Below are positions 22,354 through 30,511 of a DNA stretch of 35,984 nt, one piece after another; the stretch's first letter is position 1, and every line of letters starts with the position of its first letter. The stretch is taken from assembly GCA_016207565.1 (NCBI GenBank), contig JACQPK010000303.1, forward strand, positions 1 through 35,984. The letters are read 5' to 3'. The translations under genes were made by a program, and so were the position numbers. Below the pieces are notes generated by a model. It worked only from the letters and a program-made list of their open reading frames with translations, was not told the origin of the DNA and did not search any database. The stretch is from Elusimicrobiota bacterium (GTDB taxonomy: Bacteria > Elusimicrobiota > Elusimicrobia > UBA1565 > JACRDR01).

Positions 22354-23208
22354 CTAGGTTGTTGGCCGGCCGCCGGTAAGCCGCTCGCTCAGCTCCCAGA
22401 GCCGGCGGGCCGCGGCATCGTCGAGCGCCGGGGCGCGCGGCGGCTTCTCGCGACGCTTGTAGAAGTACTTCCCGGTGGGCGAGCCTGCCTCGGGCGCGGA
22501 GGCGAGATAGACGATCGTGTCGGCCCCCTTCTCCGGGCTCAGCATGAAGAGCTGCCCGAGCCGCATCGCCGCGTTCAGGAGGCCGGTGGTGTTTAAGCCG
22601 AAGCCCGTGGCGACGACGCCCGGGTGCATCGCGTTCGCGACGACCCCCGTCCCCTCGAGCCGGCGCGCCAGCTCCCGGGTGAATAGGATGTTCGCCAGCT
22701 TCGAATAACCGTACGCGAGCCACATATTGTAGCCGCGCTCCGCGTTGAGGTCGTCGAACGGCAGCCCCGCCGCGGCCGCGCGGTGCGCGTCCGAGGACAC
22801 GTTGATCACGCGGGCGGGAGCCGAGGCCCGCAAGCGGCTGAGGAGCAGGTTCGTCAGCAGGAAATACGCGAGGTGGTTCGTCGCGAACGTGCGCTCGAGG
22901 CCGTCCGCGGTCAGCTCCCGCTTCTGGTACATCGCTCCGGCGTTGTTGATCAACACGTCGATGCGCGGGCAGAGCCGCTCGACGAGCACAGCCGCGCCGC
23001 GCACCTCCTTCTGGACGGAGAGGTCCGCCAAGACGAGGTCCGCGCCGCCCCCGGCGGCCCGGACGGCCCCGACGGCTTCCGCCCCCCGGTTCCCGTCGCG
23101 GCAGACGAGGACCAGACGGGCGCCCATCGCCCCGAGCGCCACCGCCGCGGCCTTCCCGATCCCGGAGCTCGCTCCGGTGACGACGACGAACTTGTCCTTC
23201 ATATCCAT
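22354..23208 (-). CDS. SDR-family NAD(P)-dependent oxidoreductase (retinol dehydrogenase-like)
   Basis: 284 aa, a classical short-chain dehydrogenase. The Rossmann glycine motif is TGASSGIGKAAAVALGAMGA near residues 11-30. DVLINNAGAM is the NNAG strand. The active-site Tyr and Lys are in YGYSKLANI. The structural run VINVSSDAHR supplies the catalytic Ser. The final helices (SPEKGADTIVYLASAPEAGS, PTGKYFYKRREKPP) match the retinol-dehydrogenase/WW-oxidoreductase-like subgroup, which reduces or oxidises small carbonyls or alcohols; substrate unknown. A -10-like TACCTT lies 9 nt before the ATG. Free-standing gene between a lipoprotein and the S41 protease. Confidence 0.92.
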   Translation of the reverse strand: MDMKDKFVVVTGASSGIGKAAAVALGAMGARLVLVCRDGNRGAEAVGAVRAAGGGADLVLADLSVQKEVRGAAVLVERLCPRIDVLINNAGAMYQKRELTADGLERTFATNHLAYFLLTNLLLSRLRASAPARVINVSSDAHRAAAAGLPFDDLNAERGYNMWLAYGYSKLANILFTRELARRLEGTGVVANAMHPGVVATGFGLNTTGLLNAAMRLGQLFMLSPEKGADTIVYLASAPEAGSPTGKYFYKRREKPPRAPALDDAAARRLWELSERLTGGRPTT

Positions 23209-23252
23209 GGCTCAGCGAAGGTAGCGTTGCAGGTCGGAGGCCCCGAGGCTCA

Positions 23253-25400
23253 CTAACGCGTCCGCAGTTGGCTTCCGGCGGTGGGGGCCGCGCCGCTCAA
23301 GTCGGCGGCGAGCATGTCGGTCAGCACCGCCACGCCCTCGTGCAAGACGATGTCGGGCGAAGGCGGAGCCTTCTCGTAGTCTTCCTTCTTCTCGCCGGGC
23401 TTGGGCGTGGGCGTGGGGGTCGGCGACGGCTTCGGGACGGGCTTGCCGTCGAGGAGCCCGATGGTGATGTCCGGGCCCTCCTCGAACGGCTTCTCCTTGC
23501 GCGCGGCGCGCTCCTTCTTGCGCTCCTGATCGCGCGCCTCCTGAGCCTTCTTCTCGGAGAGCCGCGTCGCCTCGTTCAACGACACCGTCTTGGTCTCGGT
23601 CTGCTTCTTGAAGGTCCGGACGTCCTCAACCACCCACGCGAACTCCTTGGAGGCCCGCACGCGCTCCTCCGAGGACTTTTTCAGCACCGAGACCGGCGGG
23701 AGGATGGCGTCGAGCTTTTGATGCGGCGCCGGCGCCACCTCGTCGTACGGGAGCGCGTTCTTCTGGGAGGACTCGCTGAAATCGGCCTCGTCGGTCATCG
23801 ACGGGACGCGGATATCCGGGATCACCCCGCGGTTCTGCGTCGACGCTCCGGAGACGCGGTAGAACTTCTGGATGGTCAGCTTCAGCGAGCCGGGCTTGAG
23901 CGAGCGCATCGATGGCGGGAGATAGTTGGCGAGATCGACCATCGCCTGCACCGTCCCCTTCCCGAAGGTGCTCTTCTCGCCCACGACGACCGCGCGGCCG
24001 TAATCCTGCATCGCCCCGGCGAGGATCTCGGAGGCCGAGGCGGAAGCCCGCGACGTAAGGACCACGAGCGGCCCGCCGAACTCCGTCCCCGGCTCCGTGT
24101 CCTCGAGCAACTGGATCGCGCCCTGGGTGTCCTTGACCTGCACGACGGGCCCCTGCGGGATGAACAACCCGGTGAGCGCGACCGCCTCCTTCAGCGAGCC
24201 GCCGCCGTTGCGGCGGAGGTCGAGGATGAGGCCTTCGATCTTCTCCTGCTTGAGGCGCACGAGCAGCCGCTCCACGTCGCGCGTCGTGCTCTTGGCGTCG
24301 CGGCCGCCGCGCATGTCGGAGTAGAACTCGGGGAGCGTCAACAGCCCGACGCGGTGAGGCCTCTTGCCGCGGCCCGGCACCGTCAGCACCTTCGCCCGCG
24401 CCTCCTGCTCCGTCAACTTGATCTCGTCGCGCACGAGCGTGACCACGACGCGCGTCGCCGGGTCGAGGGCGTCGGACGGCAGCACGCGCAGCCGGACGGT
24501 CGTACCCTTCTCGCCGCGGATCATCTGGACCACGCGCTCGAGGTTCATGCCGAGCGTCTCGACCCAGGGGGCGTCGCCTTGCGCCACGGCCTCGATCCGG
24601 TCGTTGGGCTTGAGGCGCTTGTCCCGGTCGGCCGGGCCGCCCGGCACCAGCGAGACGATCTTGGCGTAGCCCTCCTCCGACCGCAGCACCGCCCCGATGC
24701 CCTGGAGGGAGAGCCGCATGCCGATGTTGAAGTTCTCGGCCTGCGCGGGGGCCATGTAGTCGGAGTGCGGGTCGAACGAGTGGGAGAGGGCGCTGAGATA
24801 GGCCTGGAGCACCTCATTGGTGTCGTACTCGCCGAGCGTGCGCTGGGCCTGCTCGTAGCGTTTGCGCACGGTCTTGATCTGCTCCTCCGGCGTGGCGCCG
24901 TTCAGCCGCTCCTGCAGCACCTCGTACTTGACGCGCAGCCGCCAGAGCTCGTCAGACTCCTGGGGGCCCGCGGGCCACGGCGCCTTGGTGCGGTCGACGG
25001 CGAACGTCTCGTCCGTCGTGAAGGTGAAGGTCGAGTCCAAGAGCCGCTTCACCAGCGCGACGCGCTCGTCCATCCGGGTCTTGATGCGGTCGAAGATGAA
25101 GTACGCCGGCGAGACGTCGCCGCGGCGCAGGCGGTCGTCGAGGGTGTTCTGGTAGAGCAGCTCGAACTCGTCGACATCCGCCCTCGACAGCACCATGTGG
25201 TTGAAGTCGAAGAACTCGATGTAGTTGCGGAGCATCTGGCGGGCCGCCGTGTCGTCCACGCGGGGCCGGGAGTAGTGCGCCTGCTCCATGAATCGCACCA
25301 CGAGCTCGGCCACGATCGGCGCCGACGCGTCGGGATGGAGGCGCTCGGCCGCCGCCGCGGGCGCGACGAGGAGCCAGACCGCGAACGCGAACGTCCTCAT
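23253..25400 (-). CDS. Prc/CtpA-type S41 processing protease
   Basis: 715 aa from ATG 25400. The signal peptide MRTFAFAVWLLVAPAAAA and the -10 TAGACT 7 nt upstream fix the start. Residues ~20-215 form the helical N-terminal domain of tail-specific proteases (FFDFNHMVLSRADVDEFE, SHSFDPHSDYMAP). PDZ domain at ~225-325. S41 core at ~345-520 with catalytic Ser455 (SRASASASEIL) and Lys481 (STFGKGTVQ), plus LDLRRNGGGS. A charged helical C-terminal extension and a Pro/Thr/Lys linker (PSPTPTPTPKPGEKK) end the chain. It cleaves periplasmic proteins at C-terminal tails, with roles in lipoprotein and peptidoglycan-hydrolase turnover. Length is close to E. coli Prc. Confidence 0.93.
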   Translation of the reverse strand: MRTFAFAVWLLVAPAAAAERLHPDASAPIVAELVVRFMEQAHYSRPRVDDTAARQMLRNYIEFFDFNHMVLSRADVDEFELLYQNTLDDRLRRGDVSPAYFIFDRIKTRMDERVALVKRLLDSTFTFTTDETFAVDRTKAPWPAGPQESDELWRLRVKYEVLQERLNGATPEEQIKTVRKRYEQAQRTLGEYDTNEVLQAYLSALSHSFDPHSDYMAPAQAENFNIGMRLSLQGIGAVLRSEEGYAKIVSLVPGGPADRDKRLKPNDRIEAVAQGDAPWVETLGMNLERVVQMIRGEKGTTVRLRVLPSDALDPATRVVVTLVRDEIKLTEQEARAKVLTVPGRGKRPHRVGLLTLPEFYSDMRGGRDAKSTTRDVERLLVRLKQEKIEGLILDLRRNGGGSLKEAVALTGLFIPQGPVVQVKDTQGAIQLLEDTEPGTEFGGPLVVLTSRASASASEILAGAMQDYGRAVVVGEKSTFGKGTVQAMVDLANYLPPSMRSLKPGSLKLTIQKFYRVSGASTQNRGVIPDIRVPSMTDEADFSESSQKNALPYDEVAPAPHQKLDAILPPVSVLKKSSEERVRASKEFAWVVEDVRTFKKQTETKTVSLNEATRLSEKKAQEARDQERKKERAARKEKPFEEGPDITIGLLDGKPVPKPSPTPTPTPKPGEKKEDYEKAPPSPDIVLHEGVAVLTDMLAADLSGAAPTAGSQLRTR

Positions 25401-25407
25401 GGCGGCG

Positions 25408-25413
25408 AGTCTA
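25408..25413 (-). promoter_or_regulatory. -10 element of the S41 protease gene
   Basis: TAGACT ends 7 nt before ATG 25400. No acceptable -35 is seen 16-18 bp upstream. Confidence 0.3.
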
Positions 25414-25447
25414 GCGGATTGGCGGAGTGCCCCGGTTGACGATCGCG

Positions 25448-26368
25448 TCACGAACCCTCCAAGATCGCCCGCAGGCGATCGGCGTAGCCGGTCTCGGGAT
25501 CCAACGCGGTCTGCCCGGCCGTGTAATCGTAGACGCTCCCCAAAAGCGCGAAGTCGGCCGTGCGCCGCTCGGCCTCGTGACGCTTCCGCCAAGCGGCCAG
25601 GACGGCCTCCGCGCGGCCCTTCGCGTCGTCCGAGAGTTCTCCGAGCTGCGAGCCCCCGAGGGCGAGCCCCTCGGCGTCGACGGCGAGATAGGCCTCCATC
25701 TTCTCGAAGAAGCCGAGCTCCACCCACTTGCGGCGGATCTCCTGCGCCGCCGGGCTGTCGTTGACGCGAAGGCGGGCCTCGGCGGTCACGTCGCCCGCGC
25801 GCACGGCGTCCTCGATCCGGTCGAGCGCCTGCTCCAGCTCCTTGGCGCCGCCGCGATCGCGGATGTTCGTCAGCCGGCCTCGCGTCCCCGCCACCGCGCG
25901 GCCGACCTTCCGGCGCCAGTCCTCGGAGCGCAACGCGTCGGTGAGGGCCGCCTCATCGAGCGGCACCTGCACCTCGGCCCACTCCCCGAGCTTCCCCTTC
26001 AGCACGAGGAGCTGCGTCGAGCGCTCGGCCGGCTCGGGCGGAGGGAGCGCGGCGAGCAGCTCCATCGCCGAGCCCACCTCCGTGCCCACGTCCTGGTTGC
26101 GCGCGAAGGCCTGGGCCTGCCCGGCGGGGTTGGGGGCGGTCTCGACGTCCGCGAGGAGCGTGGCCAGCCGCGCGAGGCAGGCCCGGAGCGCCTGAAGCGC
26201 CGGGCGCGCGGCCTCCAGCGCCCCCCCCAGCAGGCGCCCCTCGGCGATCGCCGAGTCGAACGCGGTTCGCGCCTCGATGGAACGCTCGAGCATCGACCGG
26301 AGGGTCGCGGTCGCCTTGCCGGCCGACTTGCGAAGCTTCTCCTCGGGGGTCTTGGCCATGTTCAGCAT
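25448..26368 (-). CDS. Helical cytoplasmic protein of unknown function
   Basis: 306 aa, no signal peptide or membrane helix. Long amphipathic helices rich in Ala, Glu, Arg and Leu (LEAARPALQALRACLARLAT, ELEQALDRIEDAVRAGDVTA, GRAEAVLAAWRKRHEAERRT) suggest a coiled-coil or all-alpha protein. Its ATG at 26368 overlaps the stop of the small membrane gene (ATGCTGA), so translation is coupled. A second ATG at 26359, 2 nt after that stop, is an alternative start. Family not recognised; the last 40 residues (DYTAGQTALDPETGYADRLR) look like a separate conserved tail. Confidence 0.7.
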   Translation of the reverse strand: MLNMAKTPEEKLRKSAGKATATLRSMLERSIEARTAFDSAIAEGRLLGGALEAARPALQALRACLARLATLLADVETAPNPAGQAQAFARNQDVGTEVGSAMELLAALPPPEPAERSTQLLVLKGKLGEWAEVQVPLDEAALTDALRSEDWRRKVGRAVAGTRGRLTNIRDRGGAKELEQALDRIEDAVRAGDVTAEARLRVNDSPAAQEIRRKWVELGFFEKMEAYLAVDAEGLALGGSQLGELSDDAKGRAEAVLAAWRKRHEAERRTADFALLGSVYDYTAGQTALDPETGYADRLRAILEGS

Positions 26369-26628
26369 CCGATGATATATAGTAGCAAGCCGAAGCCCAC
26401 GAGGCCGATGCCGGCCATGATGAGGAACCCGCCGGCCGCCGGCCCGTCGCCCTTGGCGCGCGTCTGCCCGCTGAGCTTCACTTGCCGGCGGAACGAGGCC
26501 GGTTCCGGCATCTCCGCGTCCTTGCCTTGCAGCTGCTGCTCGACGCGGGCGCGCAGCTCGGGAGGGACCTCGTCGATTCCGGCGTACTCCTTGCCGTCGA
26601 TAAAGATGCGCCTCCGGCGGTTTTCCAT
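26362..26628 (-). CDS. Small protein with C-terminal membrane helix
   Basis: 88 aa from ATG 26628; the frame opens much further upstream but runs antisense through the M48 gene. Opens MENRRRRIFIDGKEYAGIDE, then a helical region PPELRARVEQQLQGKD. It ends in one membrane helix GGFLIMAGIGLVGFGLLLYI followed by Cys, a tail-anchored layout. FIDGKEY-x-xxxxxPPELR is a pattern seen in short bacterial proteins of unknown role. First gene of a unit with the helical protein. A promoter TTGTCA-17-CATACT lies upstream and shares its -35 with the divergent M48 gene. Confidence 0.7.
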   Translation of the reverse strand: MENRRRRIFIDGKEYAGIDEVPPELRARVEQQLQGKDAEMPEPASFRRQVKLSGQTRAKGDGPAAGGFLIMAGIGLVGFGLLLYIIGC

Positions 26629-26643
26629 GGCGGTTGGCAACAA

Positions 26644-26672
26644 AGTATGGGGGCTTTCTCCCGGCTTGACAA
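26644..26672 (-). promoter_or_regulatory. Promoter of the small membrane protein gene
   Basis: Minus-strand TTGTCA (26672-26667), a 17-bp spacer and CATACT (26649-26644). The -35 overlaps that of the plus-strand M48 promoter by 5 bp. Confidence 0.45.
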
Positions 26673-26694
26673 GTGGGAACGCACGGACCATCCT
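26666..26694 (+). promoter_or_regulatory. Promoter of the M48 peptidase gene (leaderless)
   Basis: TTGACA (26666-26671), a perfect -35, then a 17-bp spacer and CATCCT (26689-26694), ending 6 nt before the ATG at 26701. No Shine-Dalgarno. Confidence 0.55.
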
Positions 26695-26700
26695 GGCGCT

Positions 26701-27447
26701 ATGGGGCGGCTGAAAGAGGCGGCGGCGCTTCTCCTGGCGGCGGCGGCCGCCGCCGCGGCTCCGACGGCGCAGCAGCAGATCAAGGCCCTCGAGCACAACG
26801 TCGACCAGGCGTTCTTGCTCCAGTACCTCCACCAGAACAAGGAGAAGGTCCACGCGGCGCCCGGGAACGTGCGGTCGATCTCGGCGCGCATCGTGAAGGC
26901 CACCGGCAGCGCCTTCCACCACAAGACCCATCTCTACACGGTCGAGGAGCCGCAGGTAAACGCGCTGACCTCGCCCGGCGGCAACATCTTCCTTTATAAG
27001 GGGCTCATCGGCTCCGGGCTGTCCGACGACGAGATCGCCGCGCTCTTGGCGCACGAGATCGCGCACGTCATGCACCTGCACTGGCTCCAACGGCTCAAGC
27101 GGAACCTGGAGGCCGCGAGGCTCGCCGAGTACAGCGCGCGGCAGTACGGCCGCTCGAGCGCGCAGATCTCCTACCTGCTCAACCGGATGAAGAACCTGAG
27201 CTACGACCGCGAGGAGGAGCACCAGGCCGACGCCACCGGGCTGCGGCTCGTGGCGCAGGCCGGGTTCAAGCCGCAAGGGATGGTGAGCCTCCTCAAGAAG
27301 GTGCAGGCCCTGCAGAGCCCGCAGCAGGCGGCGGCCGAGAAGAATCCCTACCTCGCCTCTCACCCGGCCATCGACGAGCGCGTCGTGAAGGTCCAGTCGC
27401 TGATCGACTCCGGCCAGGCCAAGCCCGTCAAGAAGCGGCTGTTCTAG
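26701..27447 (+). CDS. Exported M48-family metallopeptidase
   Basis: 248 aa from ATG 26701, set by the promoter and by the Ala-rich signal peptide (residues 1-20). The peptidase core has VNALTSPGGNIFLYKGLI, then LLAHEIAHVMHLHWLQ with zinc ligands His118 and His122 and catalytic Glu119, then DREEEHQADATG with third ligand Glu173 and Asp177. SHPAIDERVVKVQSLID is the usual C-terminal M48 signature. No membrane helices, so it is a soluble periplasmic type like BepA/LoiP without TPRs. Expected role: envelope protein quality control. It stands divergent from the small membrane gene. Confidence 0.92.
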   Translation: MGRLKEAAALLLAAAAAAAAPTAQQQIKALEHNVDQAFLLQYLHQNKEKVHAAPGNVRSISARIVKATGSAFHHKTHLYTVEEPQVNALTSPGGNIFLYKGLIGSGLSDDEIAALLAHEIAHVMHLHWLQRLKRNLEAARLAEYSARQYGRSSAQISYLLNRMKNLSYDREEEHQADATGLRLVAQAGFKPQGMVSLLKKVQALQSPQQAAAEKNPYLASHPAIDERVVKVQSLIDSGQAKPVKKRLF

Positions 27448-27542
27448 CGCGTTTACCATCTCGCGCGTCGGAGGTTCGACGGGCGGCCGGGTCGATCTCC
27501 TCAGGCGGCGGTGCTCCCGGCGGGCTACCCTTACGGCGATTT

Positions 27543-27593
27543 CGGGCCGCGGGGGCCGCATGACCGGGTATGGCTCCCGCGGCCGGCTTTTTT
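27543..27593 (+). terminator. Rho-independent terminator
   Basis: GGCCGCGGG (27545-27553) pairs with CCCGCGGCC (27576-27584) around a 22-nt loop, followed by GGC and TTTTTT (27588-27593). It ends transcription from the M48 gene, or of a short RNA started at TACCCT 27526-27531. Confidence 0.7.
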
Positions 27594-27620
27594 GGGCCTG
27601 GTAAAACCCGGAGTCGGGGG

Positions 27621-27626
27621 TATACT
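27621..27626 (+). promoter_or_regulatory. -10 element of the second M48-like gene
   Basis: TATACT with the same TATACTCCG context as at 30500 and 31883, but 16 nt before the ATG at 27643, so a short leader (~9 nt) is expected. The -35 is weak. Confidence 0.4.
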
Positions 27627-27642
27627 CCGAAGTGGGCTCCCC

Positions 27643-28440
27643 ATGACCCTCCTAACGGTTTTGGCCGCCTTGGTCCTCCCGGCGCCGGCGGAACCGCTCG
27701 TGTGCGCGCCCGGTCCCACGGCCGGGGTCTGCGAGAACCTCTCGCCCGAGGTCGTGCGGAAAGTGTTCGAGGGGGCGGTGAAGAAGCAGGGGCTCGAGCC
27801 CGCGCCGACGATCGTGCTCGCCCCGGAGCAAGAGTTCGTCACCTTCGACTGCGCCGCGGGCCGGGCGAAGGCGGGCGGCTCCAATGCCGAGACGAACCTC
27901 TGCGGCGGACAGCACGTGATCACGGTCGGCCGGTCCGTCGCCGACATGTCGATCGCCTGTCCGGCGCTGGGCGTGACCGCGGAGCAGACGCTGGAGGCCT
28001 GGGCCCTGCACGAGGGCGCCCACGTGAAGCACCAGCATGTGGCGTGCCGTCGCCTCGACCTCCAGCGGATCTGCGTGGCGTGGGGCGATCAGCCGGCCGG
28101 CCGGCGGGCCGTCACCCGGCTCCTCCGGGTCCAAGGCGTCGCTTCCGTCGACCAGCTCCCGCCCGAGGGCGTCGTCAGCTTCCGCAACTCCTTCGTCAGC
28201 GAGTGCCTGCGCGTCAAGGAGGCGGAATTCAACGCCTCCGCTCGCGAGCAGGAGGACCAGGCGGACGCCGAGGCGCAGAAGCTCTCTCACCCCCGCGCGA
28301 TGGAGTGCGCGATGCACGGCGCCATCCTCTATTTGAAGGCGATCGGCGCGCAGCCCGGCCAAGCGCACAAGCGTCCGGAACGGCGTCTCTTGGACGCCGA
28401 GGAACGCGCCGCGGCCGCGATCAACTCCGCGCCGTTTTGA
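27643..28440 (+). CDS. Secreted M48-like zinc metallopeptidase, Cys-rich
   Basis: 265 aa from ATG 27643; the signal peptide (MTLLTVLAALVLPAPA) and the promoter exclude the longer frame. WALHEGAHVKHQH has HExxH with His123, Glu124 and His127. EQEDQADAEAQKL 80 residues later gives the Glu204-x-x-x-Asp208 third-ligand motif of gluzincins of the M48 type. The spacing between HExxH and ExxxD is longer than in the neighbour (about 76 versus 51 residues). Eight or more Cys (CAPG, VCEN, FDCAAG, NLCGG, IACP, VACRR, RICV, SECL) suggest disulfides in the periplasm. It may be a distant M48 relative rather than a member. It converges on the desaturase-like gene. Confidence 0.65.
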   Translation: MTLLTVLAALVLPAPAEPLVCAPGPTAGVCENLSPEVVRKVFEGAVKKQGLEPAPTIVLAPEQEFVTFDCAAGRAKAGGSNAETNLCGGQHVITVGRSVADMSIACPALGVTAEQTLEAWALHEGAHVKHQHVACRRLDLQRICVAWGDQPAGRRAVTRLLRVQGVASVDQLPPEGVVSFRNSFVSECLRVKEAEFNASAREQEDQADAEAQKLSHPRAMECAMHGAILYLKAIGAQPGQAHKRPERRLLDAEERAAAAINSAPF

Positions 28441-28455
28441 CGGACACCGAGCCCA

Positions 28456-30396
28456 TCAGCGATCCTCGATGAGCGGGATCGGGTCCCGCGCCACTCGGTC
28501 GAGAAGCTCCCGGTAGCTCAGCTCCGGAGGGGCGGCCTTCAGCCGGTCGACGACGGCGACGCTCTCCGCGTCCATCAGCGCGCCGAGCTGAAGGAGGCTC
28601 ATCTCCTCGAGGGTGCTCCACCACAGGGTCTTCCAGCCCTCCGTCACGCCCACCCAAGTCCTGCGGCCGCGCTCGAAGGTGACGACGAGGCGGACGCCAG
28701 GGGAGCCCGGCAGGTCCCGGATCAGATCGATGCGGCGCCCGCTCGAGCCGGGCTCCTTGCGAAAGCCCTTCTTGCGCAGCCAGTACTCCGGGTTCATCAG
28801 GCTGGTCTTTCGATAGCTGTCGAGGACCGCGCGGATGTCGGAGGCCTTTACGGCTCGGCGCTCGAGCGAGAAGTTCCGGGGCATCCGCTTCTCCAGACGC
28901 TCGACGTCGGCCTTCGACAACGCCGGATTGACCTCCATCGGGAAGAGCTTCGTCCACGAGTGCTCGCCGCGGTCGACCGCGGCCTGCACCTCGGCCTCCG
29001 TCTTGTAGTAGGGACCGATGATGCGCCGGGCCTCGCCGGGGTCCAGCGTGTCCAAGAACCGGTTCACGCGGCGGTCGACCTCGTTGATCGCCCAGCCGTA
29101 CTCGAGCATCATGAGCGGAGAGAAGCCCCGGCGCCGGTGCCGGACGTAGTCATTGGGGTGGTGCGGGCGATAGTCGAGGTTGTGCCGGAAGATGAGCCAC
29201 AGGCGCTTGAGGCGGGACTCGTGGCCGAGCGTGAACCGGTTCACCGCCGACATGATGACGTGGTGGTAGATCTCGTCGCGGAACACGCCCTCCAACACCT
29301 TGTCGGTGGGGCTGCCGGTCTTCGCGTTCGCCTTGAGCATGAGGTAGGCTCCGGCGGCGCCGACCTCCGCGAGCGCGCGGTTCGACATGCCAGACCGGGC
29401 GGCGTAGTCGGTCCCTTCCCGCGGCAGCCTCGGCGCCTCGCCGGACTGCGTCAGCTTAGCGAAGCCGGGGAAGCGCGTCTGGTTGTAGACCTTCTCGAGG
29501 ATCGGCCCGTGGCGGACCTCCTCTCTCGCCCAGATCGAGGTGTACGCCGGCTTGCCTTTCAGCGCCACCTGCAGAAGACGCTCTTGGAAGGTGATGCCGA
29601 GGAAGTGGGACATGCGCGGCATCCGGTTGTGCAGGCTTTGCGCGAAGGCGTACTGGTACTGGAGCGTCGGCTCCTCCATGTCCATCGTGCCCTTGAACAT
29701 CTTCATGAGGCTCGCCGGCTCGAGCGACGACTCCGCGAAGTCCTGCGGACCCGCGTCCTTGAGCCGCTCGCCGTCGGTCCACTTGTTCACGAGATCGCTG
29801 TTGTTCGAGCGCAGGATCCCCTCCTGCGAGGACATGGCCTCGAGGCGGTTAAACGACCAGGCGAGGTCCCCGTCGGTGACCGCCCGGAGGATCTCGTCGA
29901 CGCGCCGGCCGAAGCGCCGGATGCGGCGCGCCTTCTCGGGCAGCTCGCGCAGCGTCCGGATCGCGGCCCGCGCCAGCGACTCGTGAGGCGCGCCGGGGAC
30001 GTGGGAAACCTGATGTTCGATGCCGCTCTCGTCGACCACGAGGTGCTGCTCGAGCTTCGGCGCCGCGAGGTCGGCGCGCCGAGCGGGCGCCGCCTCCCGC
30101 TCAGCGGCGGCGACCTCGCTCTCCGAAGCCCCGGTCCAGAACGCCCGGATGACGCCGCCCGCCACCCAATCCATGCGCGCCCTCCGCACGGGCGCCACGG
30201 TCGCAGCGGCGACCGGCGCGGGCAACCGCAGCGCGCCCATCGAGGGCGCGACGGCTCCCGCCGCTCCGGCGGCGCCGGCGACCGGCGTGGCCGGCAGCGC
30301 GAGCTCGATCGCTCGTTGAGCCTGCGCCGCCGGCCCAAGGGCCAGCGTCCCCGCGACCACGGCGGCGCGGATTATCGGTCGAAGATTATCGTTCAT
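28456..30396 (-). CDS. Exported di-iron ferritin-like protein, acyl-ACP-desaturase-like
   Basis: 646 aa from ATG 30396, fixed by the signal peptide (residues ~1-27, ending GPAAQAQ) and by the -10 TACGCT 7 nt upstream. After an Ala/Pro-rich stretch, residues ~225-395 carry two ExxH motifs with helix-borne Glu before each. Glu241/242 (MDMEEPTLQY) precedes AREEVRHGPILEK (Glu293, His296). Glu344 (ALAEVGAAGAYL) precedes FRDEIYHHVIMS (Glu375, His378). EExRHG and DExxHH are the di-iron motifs of soluble acyl-ACP desaturases, which work in the cytoplasm on acyl-ACP. A signal peptide and 200-plus extra residues at each end make this a different enzyme. Substrate unknown. Confidence 0.6.
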   Translation of the reverse strand: MNDNLRPIIRAAVVAGTLALGPAAQAQRAIELALPATPVAGAAGAAGAVAPSMGALRLPAPVAAATVAPVRRARMDWVAGGVIRAFWTGASESEVAAAEREAAPARRADLAAPKLEQHLVVDESGIEHQVSHVPGAPHESLARAAIRTLRELPEKARRIRRFGRRVDEILRAVTDGDLAWSFNRLEAMSSQEGILRSNNSDLVNKWTDGERLKDAGPQDFAESSLEPASLMKMFKGTMDMEEPTLQYQYAFAQSLHNRMPRMSHFLGITFQERLLQVALKGKPAYTSIWAREEVRHGPILEKVYNQTRFPGFAKLTQSGEAPRLPREGTDYAARSGMSNRALAEVGAAGAYLMLKANAKTGSPTDKVLEGVFRDEIYHHVIMSAVNRFTLGHESRLKRLWLIFRHNLDYRPHHPNDYVRHRRRGFSPLMMLEYGWAINEVDRRVNRFLDTLDPGEARRIIGPYYKTEAEVQAAVDRGEHSWTKLFPMEVNPALSKADVERLEKRMPRNFSLERRAVKASDIRAVLDSYRKTSLMNPEYWLRKKGFRKEPGSSGRRIDLIRDLPGSPGVRLVVTFERGRRTWVGVTEGWKTLWWSTLEEMSLLQLGALMDAESVAVVDRLKAAPPELSYRELLDRVARDPIPLIEDR

Positions 30397-30403
30397 AGTC
30401 CCG

Positions 30404-30409
30404 AGCGTA
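30404..30409 (-). promoter_or_regulatory. -10 element of the desaturase-like gene
   Basis: Minus-strand TACGCT ends 7 nt before the ATG at 30396. The -35 (ATGCGG) is poor. Confidence 0.35.
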
Positions 30410-30499
30410 ACCGGCCGGCCGGCCCTCCGCATGCGGCGAACGACCCCCGCGCCTCGGAGGCTTTCGCCTAGTGTGATGGTAAACGAGCGTGACCCGGGC

Positions 30500-30505
30500 T
30501 ATACT
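30500..30505 (+). promoter_or_regulatory. -10 element giving a leaderless GTG start at 30512
   Basis: TATACT in the context GGGCTATACTCCGGGC, ending 6 nt before GTG 30512. The -35 is weak (TGGTAA at 30477-30482). Confidence 0.45.
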
Positions 30506-30511
30506 CCGGGC

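Noticed and set aside
23268-25439. 723-codon plus-strand frame
   Set aside because: Shadow of the Prc-like protease gene; composition-driven and without domains.
26362-27561. 399-codon minus frame
   Set aside because: Only the last 88 codons are real; the rest is antisense to the M48 gene.
28960-30471. 503-codon plus-strand frame
   Set aside because: Antisense shadow of the desaturase-like gene.
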